Shown: piece after piece, positions 43,041-51,322 of the stretch
How the letters are laid out: each line of letters begins with the position of its first letter
Numbering within the stretch: position 1 is the first letter of the stretch
Assembly: GCA_024222295.1 (NCBI GenBank)
Contig: JAAEPF010000023.1
Location: 310,001-374,000 of the forward strand
DNA length: 64,000 nucleotides
Origin: Actinomycetes bacterium
GTDB lineage: Bacteria; Actinomycetota; Acidimicrobiia; Acidimicrobiales; Microtrichaceae
Direction: 5' to 3'
Made by a program: the position numbers and the translations under genes
The notes under the pieces: generated by a model
The model's database searches: none
The model's input: the letters and a program-made list of their open reading frames with translations, nothing else
Told to the model about the DNA's origin: nothing

Positions 43041-43538
43041 TCAGGGTAGGGGCGGTGCGGCTTCCCGGATCATGTCCGCGAACTGGCCGCCGACGATGTA
43101 CTTGGTGTGCTCGATGCGCTCGGCGAACAGCCAGCGGTCAGTCGAGCGCACGTAGCGGTCCTGGTACACCGCGCCCACGTCGACGATCTCGGGTTTGCCC
43201 TCCCACTCCACGCCGTTGCGGTTGAACACGTGCACGCGTCCTGTGGCGTTGTCGTCATCGGCGAAGTCGATCTCATGGGTCGAGATGGAATGCAGGCACC
43301 ACCTGAACGCCGCCATGGCATCGGGCATCCATGCCGCCAGCTCGGCCGGGTTGCCGGCAATGCCGCCGGCTGACACGTAGTCGATCCGCGCGTCGGCGGT
43401 GAACAGCGCCTCCCACCGTGCCCAGTCGCGGTCGTCGACCGAGTGTGCGTAGGCGGCCACAAGTCCCTGGATCGCGATGGTGTCCACGAGGCGGGCTGGA
43501 CCTGGAACCTGTCCGTCTGAGTGCTGGGTGTCGGCCAT
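43041..43538 (-). CDS. SnoaL/NTF2-like protein
   Basis: A 165-residue single-domain alpha+beta barrel: IQGLVAAYAHSVDDRDWARWEALFTADARIDY is the typical N-terminal helix pair and strand, then STHEIDFADDDNATGRVHVFN and a C-terminal RWLFAERIEHTKYIVG. Such proteins are dehydratase/isomerase-like or ligand binding; activity not predictable. Confidence 0.82.
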   Translation of the reverse strand: MADTQHSDGQVPGPARLVDTIAIQGLVAAYAHSVDDRDWARWEALFTADARIDYVSAGGIAGNPAELAAWMPDAMAAFRWCLHSISTHEIDFADDDNATGRVHVFNRNGVEWEGKPEIVDVGAVYQDRYVRSTDRWLFAERIEHTKYIVGGQFADMIREAAPPLP

Positions 43539-43678
43539 CTGTCATCCCCCGGTGTGGCTTGCCGGCCTCTGCATTCGGCAGGCAGCTGGTGCAGCGATCC
43601 TAGGCAGCCCTGCGCCGCCCGAGTTCCACGCGATGCCCCAGGTGAGGTCCATGCGAGATCGCCGTGGGGTCGCCTCAC

Positions 43679-43684
43679 TACCGT
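43679..43684 (+). promoter_or_regulatory. -10 box for the GGCT-like gene, leaderless
   Basis: TACCGT ends six bases before GTG 43691. Confidence 0.45.
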
Positions 43685-43690
43685 GTCGGC

Positions 43691-44197
43691 GTGCACGACC
43701 TTGTCTGGTATGTCGCCTACGGCTCCAACAAGGTGGCCGGCCGGCTCGCCTGCTACCTGGAAGGTGGCCGTCCGGAGGGCTCACGACGGACCTACCGCGG
43801 AGCGCGCGACCGAAGCCTGCCGCGGCGCTCACTGAACCTGCAGATCACGCACCGCATGTTCTTCGCAGGTGAGAGCCCGGTGTGGGGTGGCGGCGTCGCG
43901 TTCATCGACATCGCGCCCGATCCCGGTGCCGACACCGACTGCGTGTCGTGGCTGATCACACTCGAGCAGCTGAGCGATCTCGTGGCCCAGGAGTGTGGCG
44001 GAGAGGCGCCCGGCCCCGACCTGGCGCGGCTGCCCGACCCGGGTGAGGCGATGGTGGTGGCGCAGGGCCGCTACGACACACTGCTCGGCCTGGGCCCGAT
44101 CGATGGGGTGGCTGCTGTGCTGGTGACATCCTCCGATCCGCCGGCGCTGAGTGACCCGTCGCCTGCATACCTGGAACTGGTCGAGCGCAGCGCCTGA
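43691..44197 (+). CDS. gamma-glutamylcyclotransferase-like protein
   Basis: A 168-residue protein whose N-terminus WYVAYGSNKVAGRLACYL carries the YGSN phosphate-binding loop of the GGCT/AIG2 fold. A catalytic glutamate near EQLSDLVAQECGG is possible but not proven. It begins at GTG 43691, six bases after a -10 box. Substrate unknown. Confidence 0.65.
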   Translation: MHDLVWYVAYGSNKVAGRLACYLEGGRPEGSRRTYRGARDRSLPRRSLNLQITHRMFFAGESPVWGGGVAFIDIAPDPGADTDCVSWLITLEQLSDLVAQECGGEAPGPDLARLPDPGEAMVVAQGRYDTLLGLGPIDGVAAVLVTSSDPPALSDPSPAYLELVERSA

Positions 44198-44239
44198 CTT
44201 GCCGTCGTGACGGGTCGCCCGGTCTGACAGACTCCCCCG

Positions 44240-45070
44240 ATGCGATCGGTGGTGGTCACAGGTGCGGCCGGAGGTCTCGGCTCTGCAACTGCGCGGCAGC
44301 TGGCCAACAACGGGTGGTCGGTGTTCGCCGCCGACCTCGAATCCGACGTCCTCGAACGGCTCGGCCACCGGCGCGGGATCGAAGCCGTTGTCACCGATGT
44401 GACCGACCAGGCATCCGTCGCCGCTCTCGCCGATACGGTGCTGGTTGCCACCGGCGGGCACCTCGATGCGGTGGTCAACTTCGCGGGCGTGCTCGAGATC
44501 GGCTCGATGGCCGAGATGCCCGAGGCGCCGCTGCGGCGAGTGGTCGACATCAACGTCTTCGGCACCTGGCGTGTCAACCGGACCTTGTTCGACCAGCTCG
44601 TCGCGGCCCGCGGGCGCATCGTCAACATCTCATCGGAGACCGGTTGGCAGAGCGGCGGACCATTCAACGGTGCGTACGCCCTGAGCAAGCACGCGATAGA
44701 GGCCTACAGCGACTCACTGCGCCGGGAGGCCTCGTTGGTGGGGGTCCGTGTCGTGAAGGTACAACCCGGTCCGTTTCGCACGTCCATGGTCGAGTCGGTC
44801 GAACGCCGATTTGCCGCTGCCTCGGCTGCTTCGCGCTGGTTCGGTGCGGAGCTGCGTCGCACGGGCGAGTTGGCGGCGGGTGAAGAGGGCCGGGCCCATC
44901 CGCCCGTCGAGTTGGCCGAGGTCGTGTACGAAGCTCTGACCGCACGCCGCCCGAAAGTGGCCTATTCGGTGTACCCGGCGCGCAGCCGGGTGTGGCTCGA
45001 ACGCATGCCGACCCGGCTCGCTGATGCAGCGATCAAGGCGGCGCTGACCGGTCGCAGGCGGCGTCGTTGA
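44240..45070 (+). CDS. short-chain dehydrogenase/reductase
   Basis: A 276-residue classical SDR. Cofactor loop TGAAGGLGSA (residues 7-16), NFAGV, catalytic serine in NISSETGW and YALSK with Tyr and Lys; then KVQPGPFRTSMVES. The Asp after the second strand (ADLESD) suggests NAD(H). Substrate unknown. Confidence 0.9.
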   Translation: MRSVVVTGAAGGLGSATARQLANNGWSVFAADLESDVLERLGHRRGIEAVVTDVTDQASVAALADTVLVATGGHLDAVVNFAGVLEIGSMAEMPEAPLRRVVDINVFGTWRVNRTLFDQLVAARGRIVNISSETGWQSGGPFNGAYALSKHAIEAYSDSLRREASLVGVRVVKVQPGPFRTSMVESVERRFAAASAASRWFGAELRRTGELAAGEEGRAHPPVELAEVVYEALTARRPKVAYSVYPARSRVWLERMPTRLADAAIKAALTGRRRRR

Positions 45071-45146
45071 CTTGATGCGGCGCATTCGGGAGACCGTCGG
45101 CGGTGCAGCCGCCCGACACAGTTGTTGAGAACCAGAGGTGAATGAG

Positions 45147-45986
45147 ATGTCCGAGACCGAGGGTGCAGTACTGGTCGATGATCCGGCGCCGGGAGTGCGG
45201 CGGATCACACTGAACCGCCCAGACAAGCGCAACGCGCTCAACCATGCCGTGCGCGGTGGTGTGATCGACGCGCTGCGGGAAGCCGACGACGATCCCGAGG
45301 TGTCGGTGAGCATCATCCGGGGAGCGGGCGACTGCTTCTCGGCGGGCTACGAACTCGGCGACGGCAACGAGGGCCTCGAGATGCCGCACTTCACCCCAGG
45401 AGGGGAAGGGCAGTGGCCCCGCCATGTCACCGACGCCTGGATGGGAATCTGGGACTTGGCCAAGCCGGTGATCGCCCAGGTGCACGGTTGGTGCCTGGCG
45501 GGAGGAAGCGAACTCGCGACCGGATGCGACCTGGTCTACGTGGCCGACGATGCGCGCATCGGGTATCCCGCGGTGCGTTTCGGGGTTCCCGACATGCAGT
45601 TCCACGCATGGTTCATGGGCATGCGTGCCGCAATGGAGATGATGCTGACCGGCGACTGGGTGTCGGGTGACGAGGCGGTGCGCCTCGGTTGGGCCAACCG
45701 TGCCTTTCCCGAGGCGTCACTCGATGACGAGGTCCTGGCCGTGGCCGGGCGGATCACCAACGTGCCCTCCGATGTGGCGCAGCTCAACAAGCGCACTGTG
45801 CACAGGGCGATGGAGGTGATGGGGCTGCGCACGGCGATCCGCGCCGGCACGGAGATCTGTGCGCTCGGTATCCACACCGAGACGATGGCGGACTTCATCG
45901 GGCGTGCGCGCGGCGGCGAGGGCCTTACCGGGGCCTTGACCGAGCGCGACGAACCGTTCGGCGACTACCGCGCCGGGGAGGCGTAG
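45147..45986 (+). CDS. enoyl-CoA hydratase/isomerase (crotonase) family protein
   Basis: A 279-residue crotonase-fold enzyme. The oxyanion-hole segments are RGAGDCFSAGYELGDG and HGWCLAGGSELATGCDLVYV; WMGIWDLAKPVIAQV lies between. The usual catalytic glutamates of enoyl-CoA hydratase are not evident at the expected sites, so another crotonase activity is possible. ATG 45147 is preferred to ATG 45138, because AGAGGTG then has normal spacing. Confidence 0.87.
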   Translation: MSETEGAVLVDDPAPGVRRITLNRPDKRNALNHAVRGGVIDALREADDDPEVSVSIIRGAGDCFSAGYELGDGNEGLEMPHFTPGGEGQWPRHVTDAWMGIWDLAKPVIAQVHGWCLAGGSELATGCDLVYVADDARIGYPAVRFGVPDMQFHAWFMGMRAAMEMMLTGDWVSGDEAVRLGWANRAFPEASLDDEVLAVAGRITNVPSDVAQLNKRTVHRAMEVMGLRTAIRAGTEICALGIHTETMADFIGRARGGEGLTGALTERDEPFGDYRAGEA

Positions 45987-45991
45987 GACCA

Positions 45992-46804
45992 ATGGGCAGC
46001 CGTCCGGTCGCGCTGGTCACGGGCGCCGGCCGCGGGATCGGCCGCGGAATCTGCGCCGAGTTCGCGGCCCGGGGTTACGAGGTGCTCGGCGGCATCCGCC
46101 GTGAGCCCGACGAGCCGCTGCCCGATGGCGTGTCGGCAGTGCGCCTCGACGTCACGGATCCCGACCCGGGCGTGATCCCGCGGCGGTTGGACGCGCTCGT
46201 CAACAACGCCGGTGTCGATCCGGACAACCTTCCGCTCGAGATGGTGCAGGCCGCGCAGTGGCGCCAGGTGCTGGAGACCAACGTGGTCGGGCTGGCGGAG
46301 GTGACGCGCATGGCGTTGCCCTCGCTGCGCGCCGGCGATGACTCAGTTGTGTGCAACATCACCTCCGCGGGCCTGGCGGTGCCGATGCCCTTCTTCTCGC
46401 TGTACCGCGCATCGAAGGCTGCGGTTGCGGCGATCTCGGAGTCACTGGCCATCGAGCTAGCGCCGCAGGGCATCCGCGTGATCGAGGTGCTGCCCGGACC
46501 GGTCGAGACCGACATGCTCGCCGGATCGGCGACTGACCCGGCGAGGATCGGCGAGGGTGACTATGCCGCGCTGGCCGAAGTCGTGGCCCGGTTGCGGCCT
46601 GCGACCGACGACCGCGCGGTGCCCGTTGCGTCCGCCGCAGCGTCGATCGTGGATGCCATCGAGGAGGCTCGCGCGCAGCGGCCCGGCGGCGTGCCCCTGC
46701 GCCACACCTGTGACGACGTGGGTGCCGAGGTCGTTCGTCCCTGGCAGCAGGCCCCCGACGAGGACCACATCGCGGCCTACCGAGGTGTGTTCACGATCGA
46801 CTGA
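45992..46804 (+). CDS. short-chain dehydrogenase/reductase
   Basis: A 270-residue classical SDR, five bases after the crotonase gene and so in its operon. Motifs are TGAGRGIGRG, VNNAGVDPDNLPLEM, NITSAGLAVPMPFFSLYRASK (Ser, Tyr, Lys) and LPGPVETDML. With the crotonase and the SDR at 44240 it suggests a small acyl-CoA or hydroxy-acid pathway. Confidence 0.9.
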   Translation: MGSRPVALVTGAGRGIGRGICAEFAARGYEVLGGIRREPDEPLPDGVSAVRLDVTDPDPGVIPRRLDALVNNAGVDPDNLPLEMVQAAQWRQVLETNVVGLAEVTRMALPSLRAGDDSVVCNITSAGLAVPMPFFSLYRASKAAVAAISESLAIELAPQGIRVIEVLPGPVETDMLAGSATDPARIGEGDYAALAEVVARLRPATDDRAVPVASAAASIVDAIEEARAQRPGGVPLRHTCDDVGAEVVRPWQQAPDEDHIAAYRGVFTID

Positions 46805-46810
46805 CGTCGT

Positions 46811-48301
46811 TCAGTTGCCGGCGGGCTCCGGGTCGGCTGCCATGTCGGAGGTATCTGCCGTCTCGGAGTCGTCGTCGCCATCGGGGTCGGGCTCACCCCC
46901 GGTGAACTCGTCGTACAGCTCCGGTGGGAACACATCACCGTCGGTCAGCTTGGCGAGGATGTACCGGCCGTACTCCTTGCCGGTGGCGATGATCGGCACG
47001 ACCAGCACCGCACCCACCAGGCCGCCCACCTGCACGCCTACCAGCAGCCCGATTATCACAGTGGCCGGCGACAGCTTCACTGCCCGCCCCGTGATGAACG
47101 GAGCCACCAGGTTGGACTGCAACTGAACGACGATCAGGTAGAGCGCCACGATCAGCAGGGCGAAGGTGAGGTTGCTCCAGTCGAGCTTCGAAGAGCCGAG
47201 CGCCAGCGCGGCGATCACCGCGGGTATCGCGGCGAGGATCGGTCCGAAAGTGGGGATCATGTTGAGCACGCCGAGTATGAGCGCGAACACGAACGCGCCC
47301 GGCAGGCCCACCAACCACAACACGAGCCACATCAACAGGCCGACTATGAGGCTGTTGAGCAATTGCCCGTAGAGGTAGCCACGCCAGATGCTCAGGGTTC
47401 TCTGGCCGAGGCGCTGGGCGTCACCGACGTAGCTGTCGGGCAACGAGCGGAACAGGGAGTTGCGGAACTTGGTGCTGTCGGCATTGAGGTATATGGCCAC
47501 GAGCACCGTGATCACACCGGACATGAATGCGGCGAGCAGGCTGGAGCCGAGTGCTCCGACCGATGAGGTCAGCCCACCGAACAGGCTCTGCAACTGGTCC
47601 GAGTCGAGCGCGAAACGCTTGCTGTCCTCCTCCTTGGAGCTGTCGTCGCTCCCGGATCCCGAGTTGTCCGAGGACCCCGAGTCGTTGGATGAACCCGAAT
47701 CGGAAGAACCGGAACCGGAGTCCGACGACTTGTCGCCGTCCTGGTTCAGGTCCTCGAGTAGCGGATCCACGGTCTCGGACAAGTCGATCGTGTAGCCGGC
47801 GATCTTGATCTCGCGGACGTCGTTCAGGAAGTCCTCGGCTGTGGATCGCAGCGACTGCTCGGCCTCGTCGATGTCGATCTCGGACACTGCGCCGACGATG
47901 CCGTCGACCACGAGGAAGCTCATTGCCGAGATGCCGATGAACACGGCGAAGTAGGTGACCAACAGAGCGAGGACCCGCGGCACCTTCAGCCGGAAGTGCA
48001 GGAAGCGGATGGCGGGCGCGATGAGGAACGCGATCAGGCCGGCGAGTGCAGCCACGGCCAGCACGTTGCGGCTGATGTAGACCACCAGCAACACCACGAC
48101 GGCGAATGACACCGCCACGATGTTCTTGGTCTGGGGGCTCCACCGCGGTGACTCCGGCTCCAGATGGCCGGGCGGATGACGTCGCTGCTGGAGCCCGGTC
48201 AGCAGCGTCTGCGGTTGCTCCTCGTTGTGGACCTCTCCCGGTCCTGCATCGTCATTTCCGGAGCCTTCGGTCGGCGTGGGCTCGTTCTCGTCGTCGGCCA
48301 T
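46811..48301 (-). CDS. AI-2E family transporter with acidic Ser-rich insert
   Basis: A 496-residue membrane protein with the eight-helix PerM/AI-2E layout. The helix pairs are VVLLVVYISRNVLAVAALAG at the N-terminus and GLPGAFVFALILGVLNMIPTFGP and VGVQVGGLVGAVLVVP at the C-terminus. The extracytoplasmic loop holds a low-complexity stretch of about 35 residues built of Ser, Asp, Gly and Asn. ATG 48301 is chosen over GTG 48310 because GAGGTG stands six bases upstream. Convergent with the second SDR gene. Substrate unknown. Confidence 0.83.
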   Translation of the reverse strand: MADDENEPTPTEGSGNDDAGPGEVHNEEQPQTLLTGLQQRRHPPGHLEPESPRWSPQTKNIVAVSFAVVVLLVVYISRNVLAVAALAGLIAFLIAPAIRFLHFRLKVPRVLALLVTYFAVFIGISAMSFLVVDGIVGAVSEIDIDEAEQSLRSTAEDFLNDVREIKIAGYTIDLSETVDPLLEDLNQDGDKSSDSGSGSSDSGSSNDSGSSDNSGSGSDDSSKEEDSKRFALDSDQLQSLFGGLTSSVGALGSSLLAAFMSGVITVLVAIYLNADSTKFRNSLFRSLPDSYVGDAQRLGQRTLSIWRGYLYGQLLNSLIVGLLMWLVLWLVGLPGAFVFALILGVLNMIPTFGPILAAIPAVIAALALGSSKLDWSNLTFALLIVALYLIVVQLQSNLVAPFITGRAVKLSPATVIIGLLVGVQVGGLVGAVLVVPIIATGKEYGRYILAKLTDGDVFPPELYDEFTGGEPDPDGDDDSETADTSDMAADPEPAGN

Positions 48302-48505
48302 TGGCGTCACCTCGCTGCGCTGGTACCCCTAAACGCTGCCCGCTGGGGGGCCGAAACGGGTGGACCGTCAGGGCATCGGGCGGCCGGTGCTGCGGTGCCG
48401 GCCGTGGACTCCACGGCGATCGCGACCTAGTCTCACTTGCGGAACGCTGTTCCGCTGACCGATACACGCCCGGTACGGGCGTCACCGAGCACCAGGGGTA
48501 AGGCA

Positions 48506-49276
48506 ATGGCCGGCATGCAGAACTACATCGGACACCGGGCCAAGATCGGCGTGATCATCCCGTCCACCAACACTGCGGTCGAGTACGACCTGCAGAAGCT
48601 GGCCGCAGCGGGCCTGCGCGGAGTCACATGGCATCCCGGCCGGTTCTACGTCGAGCACCAGGACCTGTCCGATGACGACAACTTCCTGCACTTCCTCGAC
48701 CTGATCCGCCAGACCATCCCGCTGTCGGTGCGCGACGTGATGACCTGCAACCCCACCCACGTGATGATGGGCATGTCAGCGGAGACTTTCTGGGGAGGCA
48801 TCGAGGGAAACGAAGCGTTCATCCAGCGTGTCCAGGAACAGATAGGCGACCTCGGGCTCACCATGGGAGCCAACGCCGTGCTCGAGGCGCTCGACAAGCT
48901 CGGAGACATCAAGAAGATCAGCGTGCTCACGCCCTACCAGCCGGTGGGCGACGAGAACGTCGTTAAGTTCTTCACCGAATCGGGATACGACATAGGTGAG
49001 GTCTACGGGCTGCGGTGTGAGAACACCACTGATGCGATCGCCGGTACCCCGTTCTCCGATGTGTTCGAGGCAGTCCAGAAGATCGACGGCCCAGACGTGG
49101 ACGCGATCGTGCAGGTGGGCACCAACCTGTCCACCGCCGACGTGTTCCCGACGATCGAGAAGATGCTCGAGAAGCCAGTGCTGCCGATCAACCTCGCGAC
49201 CTCGTGGCAGGCGCTGCGCTCGAGTGGCGTGGATGACCAGTTCGACGGCCTGGGCCGCCTCTTCGAAGAGTTCTGA
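48506..49276 (+). CDS. Asp/Glu racemase-superfamily protein (maleate isomerase / arylmalonate decarboxylase-like)
   Basis: A 256-residue enzyme: VIIPSTNTAVEYDLQKLA (substrate loop), NPTHVMMGMSAETFWGG (first half-site) and VDAIVQVGTNLSTADVFP (second half-site), then LPINLATSWQALR. The fold is clear, but the catalytic cysteines usual in these places appear as Met (MGMS) and Gly (VGTN). It may be a decarboxylase or an altered isomerase. ATG 48506 has AGGGGTAAGG upstream. Confidence 0.72.
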   Translation: MAGMQNYIGHRAKIGVIIPSTNTAVEYDLQKLAAAGLRGVTWHPGRFYVEHQDLSDDDNFLHFLDLIRQTIPLSVRDVMTCNPTHVMMGMSAETFWGGIEGNEAFIQRVQEQIGDLGLTMGANAVLEALDKLGDIKKISVLTPYQPVGDENVVKFFTESGYDIGEVYGLRCENTTDAIAGTPFSDVFEAVQKIDGPDVDAIVQVGTNLSTADVFPTIEKMLEKPVLPINLATSWQALRSSGVDDQFDGLGRLFEEF

Positions 49277-49285
49277 GCGGCCGGC

Positions 49286-49591
49286 TCAGGTACGCGGGGT
49301 CTCGCCGAGGTCGTCGTTGAAGTTGCGGTACATCTCGTAGATGTCCTTGCACTTCTGACACATGGGTAGCCGCTTGGGGTCGCGGCTCGGCACCCATACG
49401 TGACCGCACAGTGCCTCCAGCGGTGTGCCTTCGACGCGTGCGCCCAGCACCTTCGCCGTTGCATCCTCGCCACGCTTGGTCTTCACGATGTGCGCCACCG
49501 GTCCGTCCTCGGTTTCGGTGGTTTCCTCGGTGATCGTGGTCGTCGCCGGCGGAGCCATCGTGGGCTCGGCCGTGGGCGCTTCAGTGGTCAT
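49286..49591 (-). CDS. DUF3039 domain protein (zinc-ribbon-like)
   Basis: A 101-residue protein. After a Thr/Pro/Ala-rich arm comes VAHIVKTKRGEDATAKVLG, then ALCGHVWVPSRDPKRLPMCQKCKDIYEM with Cys-Gly and CxxC, the DUF3039 zinc-ribbon pattern of actinobacteria. Function unknown. Confidence 0.85.
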   Translation of the reverse strand: MTTEAPTAEPTMAPPATTTITEETTETEDGPVAHIVKTKRGEDATAKVLGARVEGTPLEALCGHVWVPSRDPKRLPMCQKCKDIYEMYRNFNDDLGETPRT

Positions 49592-49654
49592 CGTCGGTAT
49601 CCCCTTCGGGTCGCACGCACAGTTTCGCGCCCGCGGTGCCGCAGGAACAGCCGC

Positions 49655-50113
49655 TCAGTGAAGTTGGCACCGGTAGACCGTCGCATCGGCCTGCCGGTCC
49701 ACCGACACGACCTGCAGCCCGTGGCGGGCGATGGAGTCGCGCAACAACACGTCGATGAGCGGGGGATCGGCGGCCTGGCCGTCGATCGTGAGCCCGCCCG
49801 CCGCCGTGAAGCTCGCCGAGTCGCCGGGTGCCATGCCGTGCACGGTCGAGGCGATCGACTCCATGAGCGCTTCGAGGCTGTTGTCGTCGCCCTGATCGCG
49901 TGGGCCGGCCACTTCGGTCCCATCGGCGGTTTCGGCTCGGGCTGCCGCGCGGGCCTGCTTGATCCGACGCCACTGCCAGGCGGCGACCGGCGCCATTATC
50001 AACAGGGCGATGACGAATGACCGCACGAGCACTCCGGAGTTGGCCTGGTCGGTCCCAGTGGCGTTTCCGAGTGCCGCCAGGATCGTCGCCGGCTGTGCAG
50101 GCAGGGTCGTCAT
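49655..50113 (-). CDS. membrane-anchored hypothetical protein
   Basis: A 152-residue protein: extracytoplasmic N-terminus, one membrane helix (about 31-46, SFVIALLIMAPVAAW), then a basic cytoplasmic stretch (QWRRIKQARAAARAE) and a folded C-terminal part (LEALMESIASTVHGMAPGDSA...RDSIARHGLQVVSVDRQADATVY). No domain recognised. Confidence 0.6.
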   Translation of the reverse strand: MTTLPAQPATILAALGNATGTDQANSGVLVRSFVIALLIMAPVAAWQWRRIKQARAAARAETADGTEVAGPRDQGDDNSLEALMESIASTVHGMAPGDSASFTAAGGLTIDGQAADPPLIDVLLRDSIARHGLQVVSVDRQADATVYRCQLH

Positions 50114-50142
50114 CGAGCACAAGCTATGGCGCGCCGTGCGGC

Positions 50143-50148
50143 TACCGT
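50143..50148 (+). promoter_or_regulatory. -10 box for the gene at 50156, leaderless
   Basis: TACCGT ends seven bases before ATG 50156. Confidence 0.4.
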
Positions 50149-50155
50149 GATTCCG

Positions 50156-50419
50156 ATGGACACCCAGGATGCAGCCCGCCTCGAGGAGTTCGAGTCCGAC
50201 ATCGCCGCTGTCGCCTCGGCGATGGAGACGGTCGATCGCATCGTCGCGGAATCCGACGGGGGTGAGTCCGCCGCGGCCGAGATCCGCGCCGTCGTGTCGA
50301 CTGAGCGCTTCCCGATCGAGTCCGACGCCCAACTGGAACTCCAGCCACAATCCCACCCGGAGCAGGCGCCACACCCGGAGCAGGCGCCCGGGCCGCGGGT
50401 GCAGCCGGACACGCCCTAG
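50156..50419 (+). CDS. small helical hypothetical protein
   Basis: An 87-residue protein: a long amphipathic helix (EEFESDIAAVASAMETVDRIV) and RAVVSTERFPI, then a Pro/Gln tail with two copies of HPEQAP. The helix resembles the N-terminal coiled coil of DksA/TraR-type proteins, but there is no zinc finger. The stop codon overlaps the convergent histidine phosphatase stop on the opposite strand (ctag, 50416-50419). Confidence 0.5.
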   Translation: MDTQDAARLEEFESDIAAVASAMETVDRIVAESDGGESAAAEIRAVVSTERFPIESDAQLELQPQSHPEQAPHPEQAPGPRVQPDTP

Positions 50420-51000
50420 AGCTGGTCGGGGATCGTCTCCTCGATCAGCAGGTGGACGCGCTCGCCCAGCATCCAGCCGCCGTCGTCGCGAACCAGCCAC
50501 CGGCCCCCCAGGTTCGCTAGCCGTTCCCACTCGGCACCCAGGGTGCGCTCGATCGCGTACACGATCCCGGCGTGGGCCACGGCGAGCACGTGGTCCCCGG
50601 CTCCGCTGAGTGCGATGGCATCGAGGGCAGCAAAGGCGCGCTGTTCGACCAGCGAGTCGTCCTCCCATCCCGGCGGCCGCTTCTCGGCGGCCAGGAAGCC
50701 CGGGAACGCCTCCTCGATCTCTGCGCGCGTGAGGCCTTGCCACTCCCCGGCGTGGCGTTCCATCAGCCCGTCCACGACCACGACCGGGCCGATCCCGATG
50801 TCGTCCGCGATGATCGCCGCGGTCGTCGCGGCACGACGAAGCGGCGATGCGAAGATCGCGTCCACGGCTCCCACGGCTCGGGCAGCCTGGCCCGCCTGTT
50901 GCCGGCCGAGGTCGGTCAACTCTGGGTCGGCCTGGCCCTGCCATCGGCCCGCCGCGTTCCATTCAGATTGGCCGTGCCTGACCAGCAGGACGTTCGTCAC
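50416..51000 (-). CDS. histidine phosphatase family protein
   Basis: A 194-residue phosphoglycerate-mutase-like phosphatase. The catalytic motif is LLVRHGQSEWN with the phospho-acceptor His, followed by SPLRRAATTA, the acidic ERHAGEWQGL and the second His in VAHAGIVYA. The GTG start at 51000 is the first in-frame start near the motif. Substrate unknown. Confidence 0.88.
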   Translation of the reverse strand: MTNVLLVRHGQSEWNAAGRWQGQADPELTDLGRQQAGQAARAVGAVDAIFASPLRRAATTAAIIADDIGIGPVVVVDGLMERHAGEWQGLTRAEIEEAFPGFLAAEKRPPGWEDDSLVEQRAFAALDAIALSGAGDHVLAVAHAGIVYAIERTLGAEWERLANLGGRWLVRDDGGWMLGERVHLLIEETIPDQL

Positions 51001-51072
51001 GGCGAGCACCCTACAGGTGAGCCCGGCGGAACCACAGGTGCGACGGACGCCTTTACGAGCGCCACGATCCTC

Positions 51073-51078
51073 TAACCT
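51073..51078 (+). promoter_or_regulatory. -10 box for the moaD-like gene, leaderless
   Basis: TAACCT ends six bases before GTG 51085. Confidence 0.45.
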
Positions 51079-51084
51079 CCGCGC

Positions 51085-51321
51085 GTGCCCGTAGTGCTGC
51101 TGTTCGCCCAGGCCCGCGAGGCCGCTGGATCCGCGTCGGTCCGGGTCGAGGGTTCGACTGTCCGGGAGGTCACCTCCGCCCTCGCCGCGCGGTACGGCAC
51201 GGAGATGGAACAGGTCGTGGCCGCAAGCAGGATCTGGCGCAACGGAGATCCTGTTGCCCCCGACGACGAGGTTGCCGACGACGACGAGGTTGCCGTCCTG
51301 CCGCCGGTGTCGGGGGGCTGA
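51085..51321 (+). CDS. MoaD/ThiS-family ubiquitin-like sulfur carrier
   Basis: A 78-residue beta-grasp protein beginning PVVLLFAQAREAAGSASV and ending VAVLPPVSGG. The C-terminal Gly-Gly is the thiocarboxylation site of sulfur carriers for molybdopterin synthase and related systems. No MoaE is seen in the window. Confidence 0.87.
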   Translation: MPVVLLFAQAREAAGSASVRVEGSTVREVTSALAARYGTEMEQVVAASRIWRNGDPVAPDDEVADDDEVAVLPPVSGG

Positions 51322-51322
51322 G

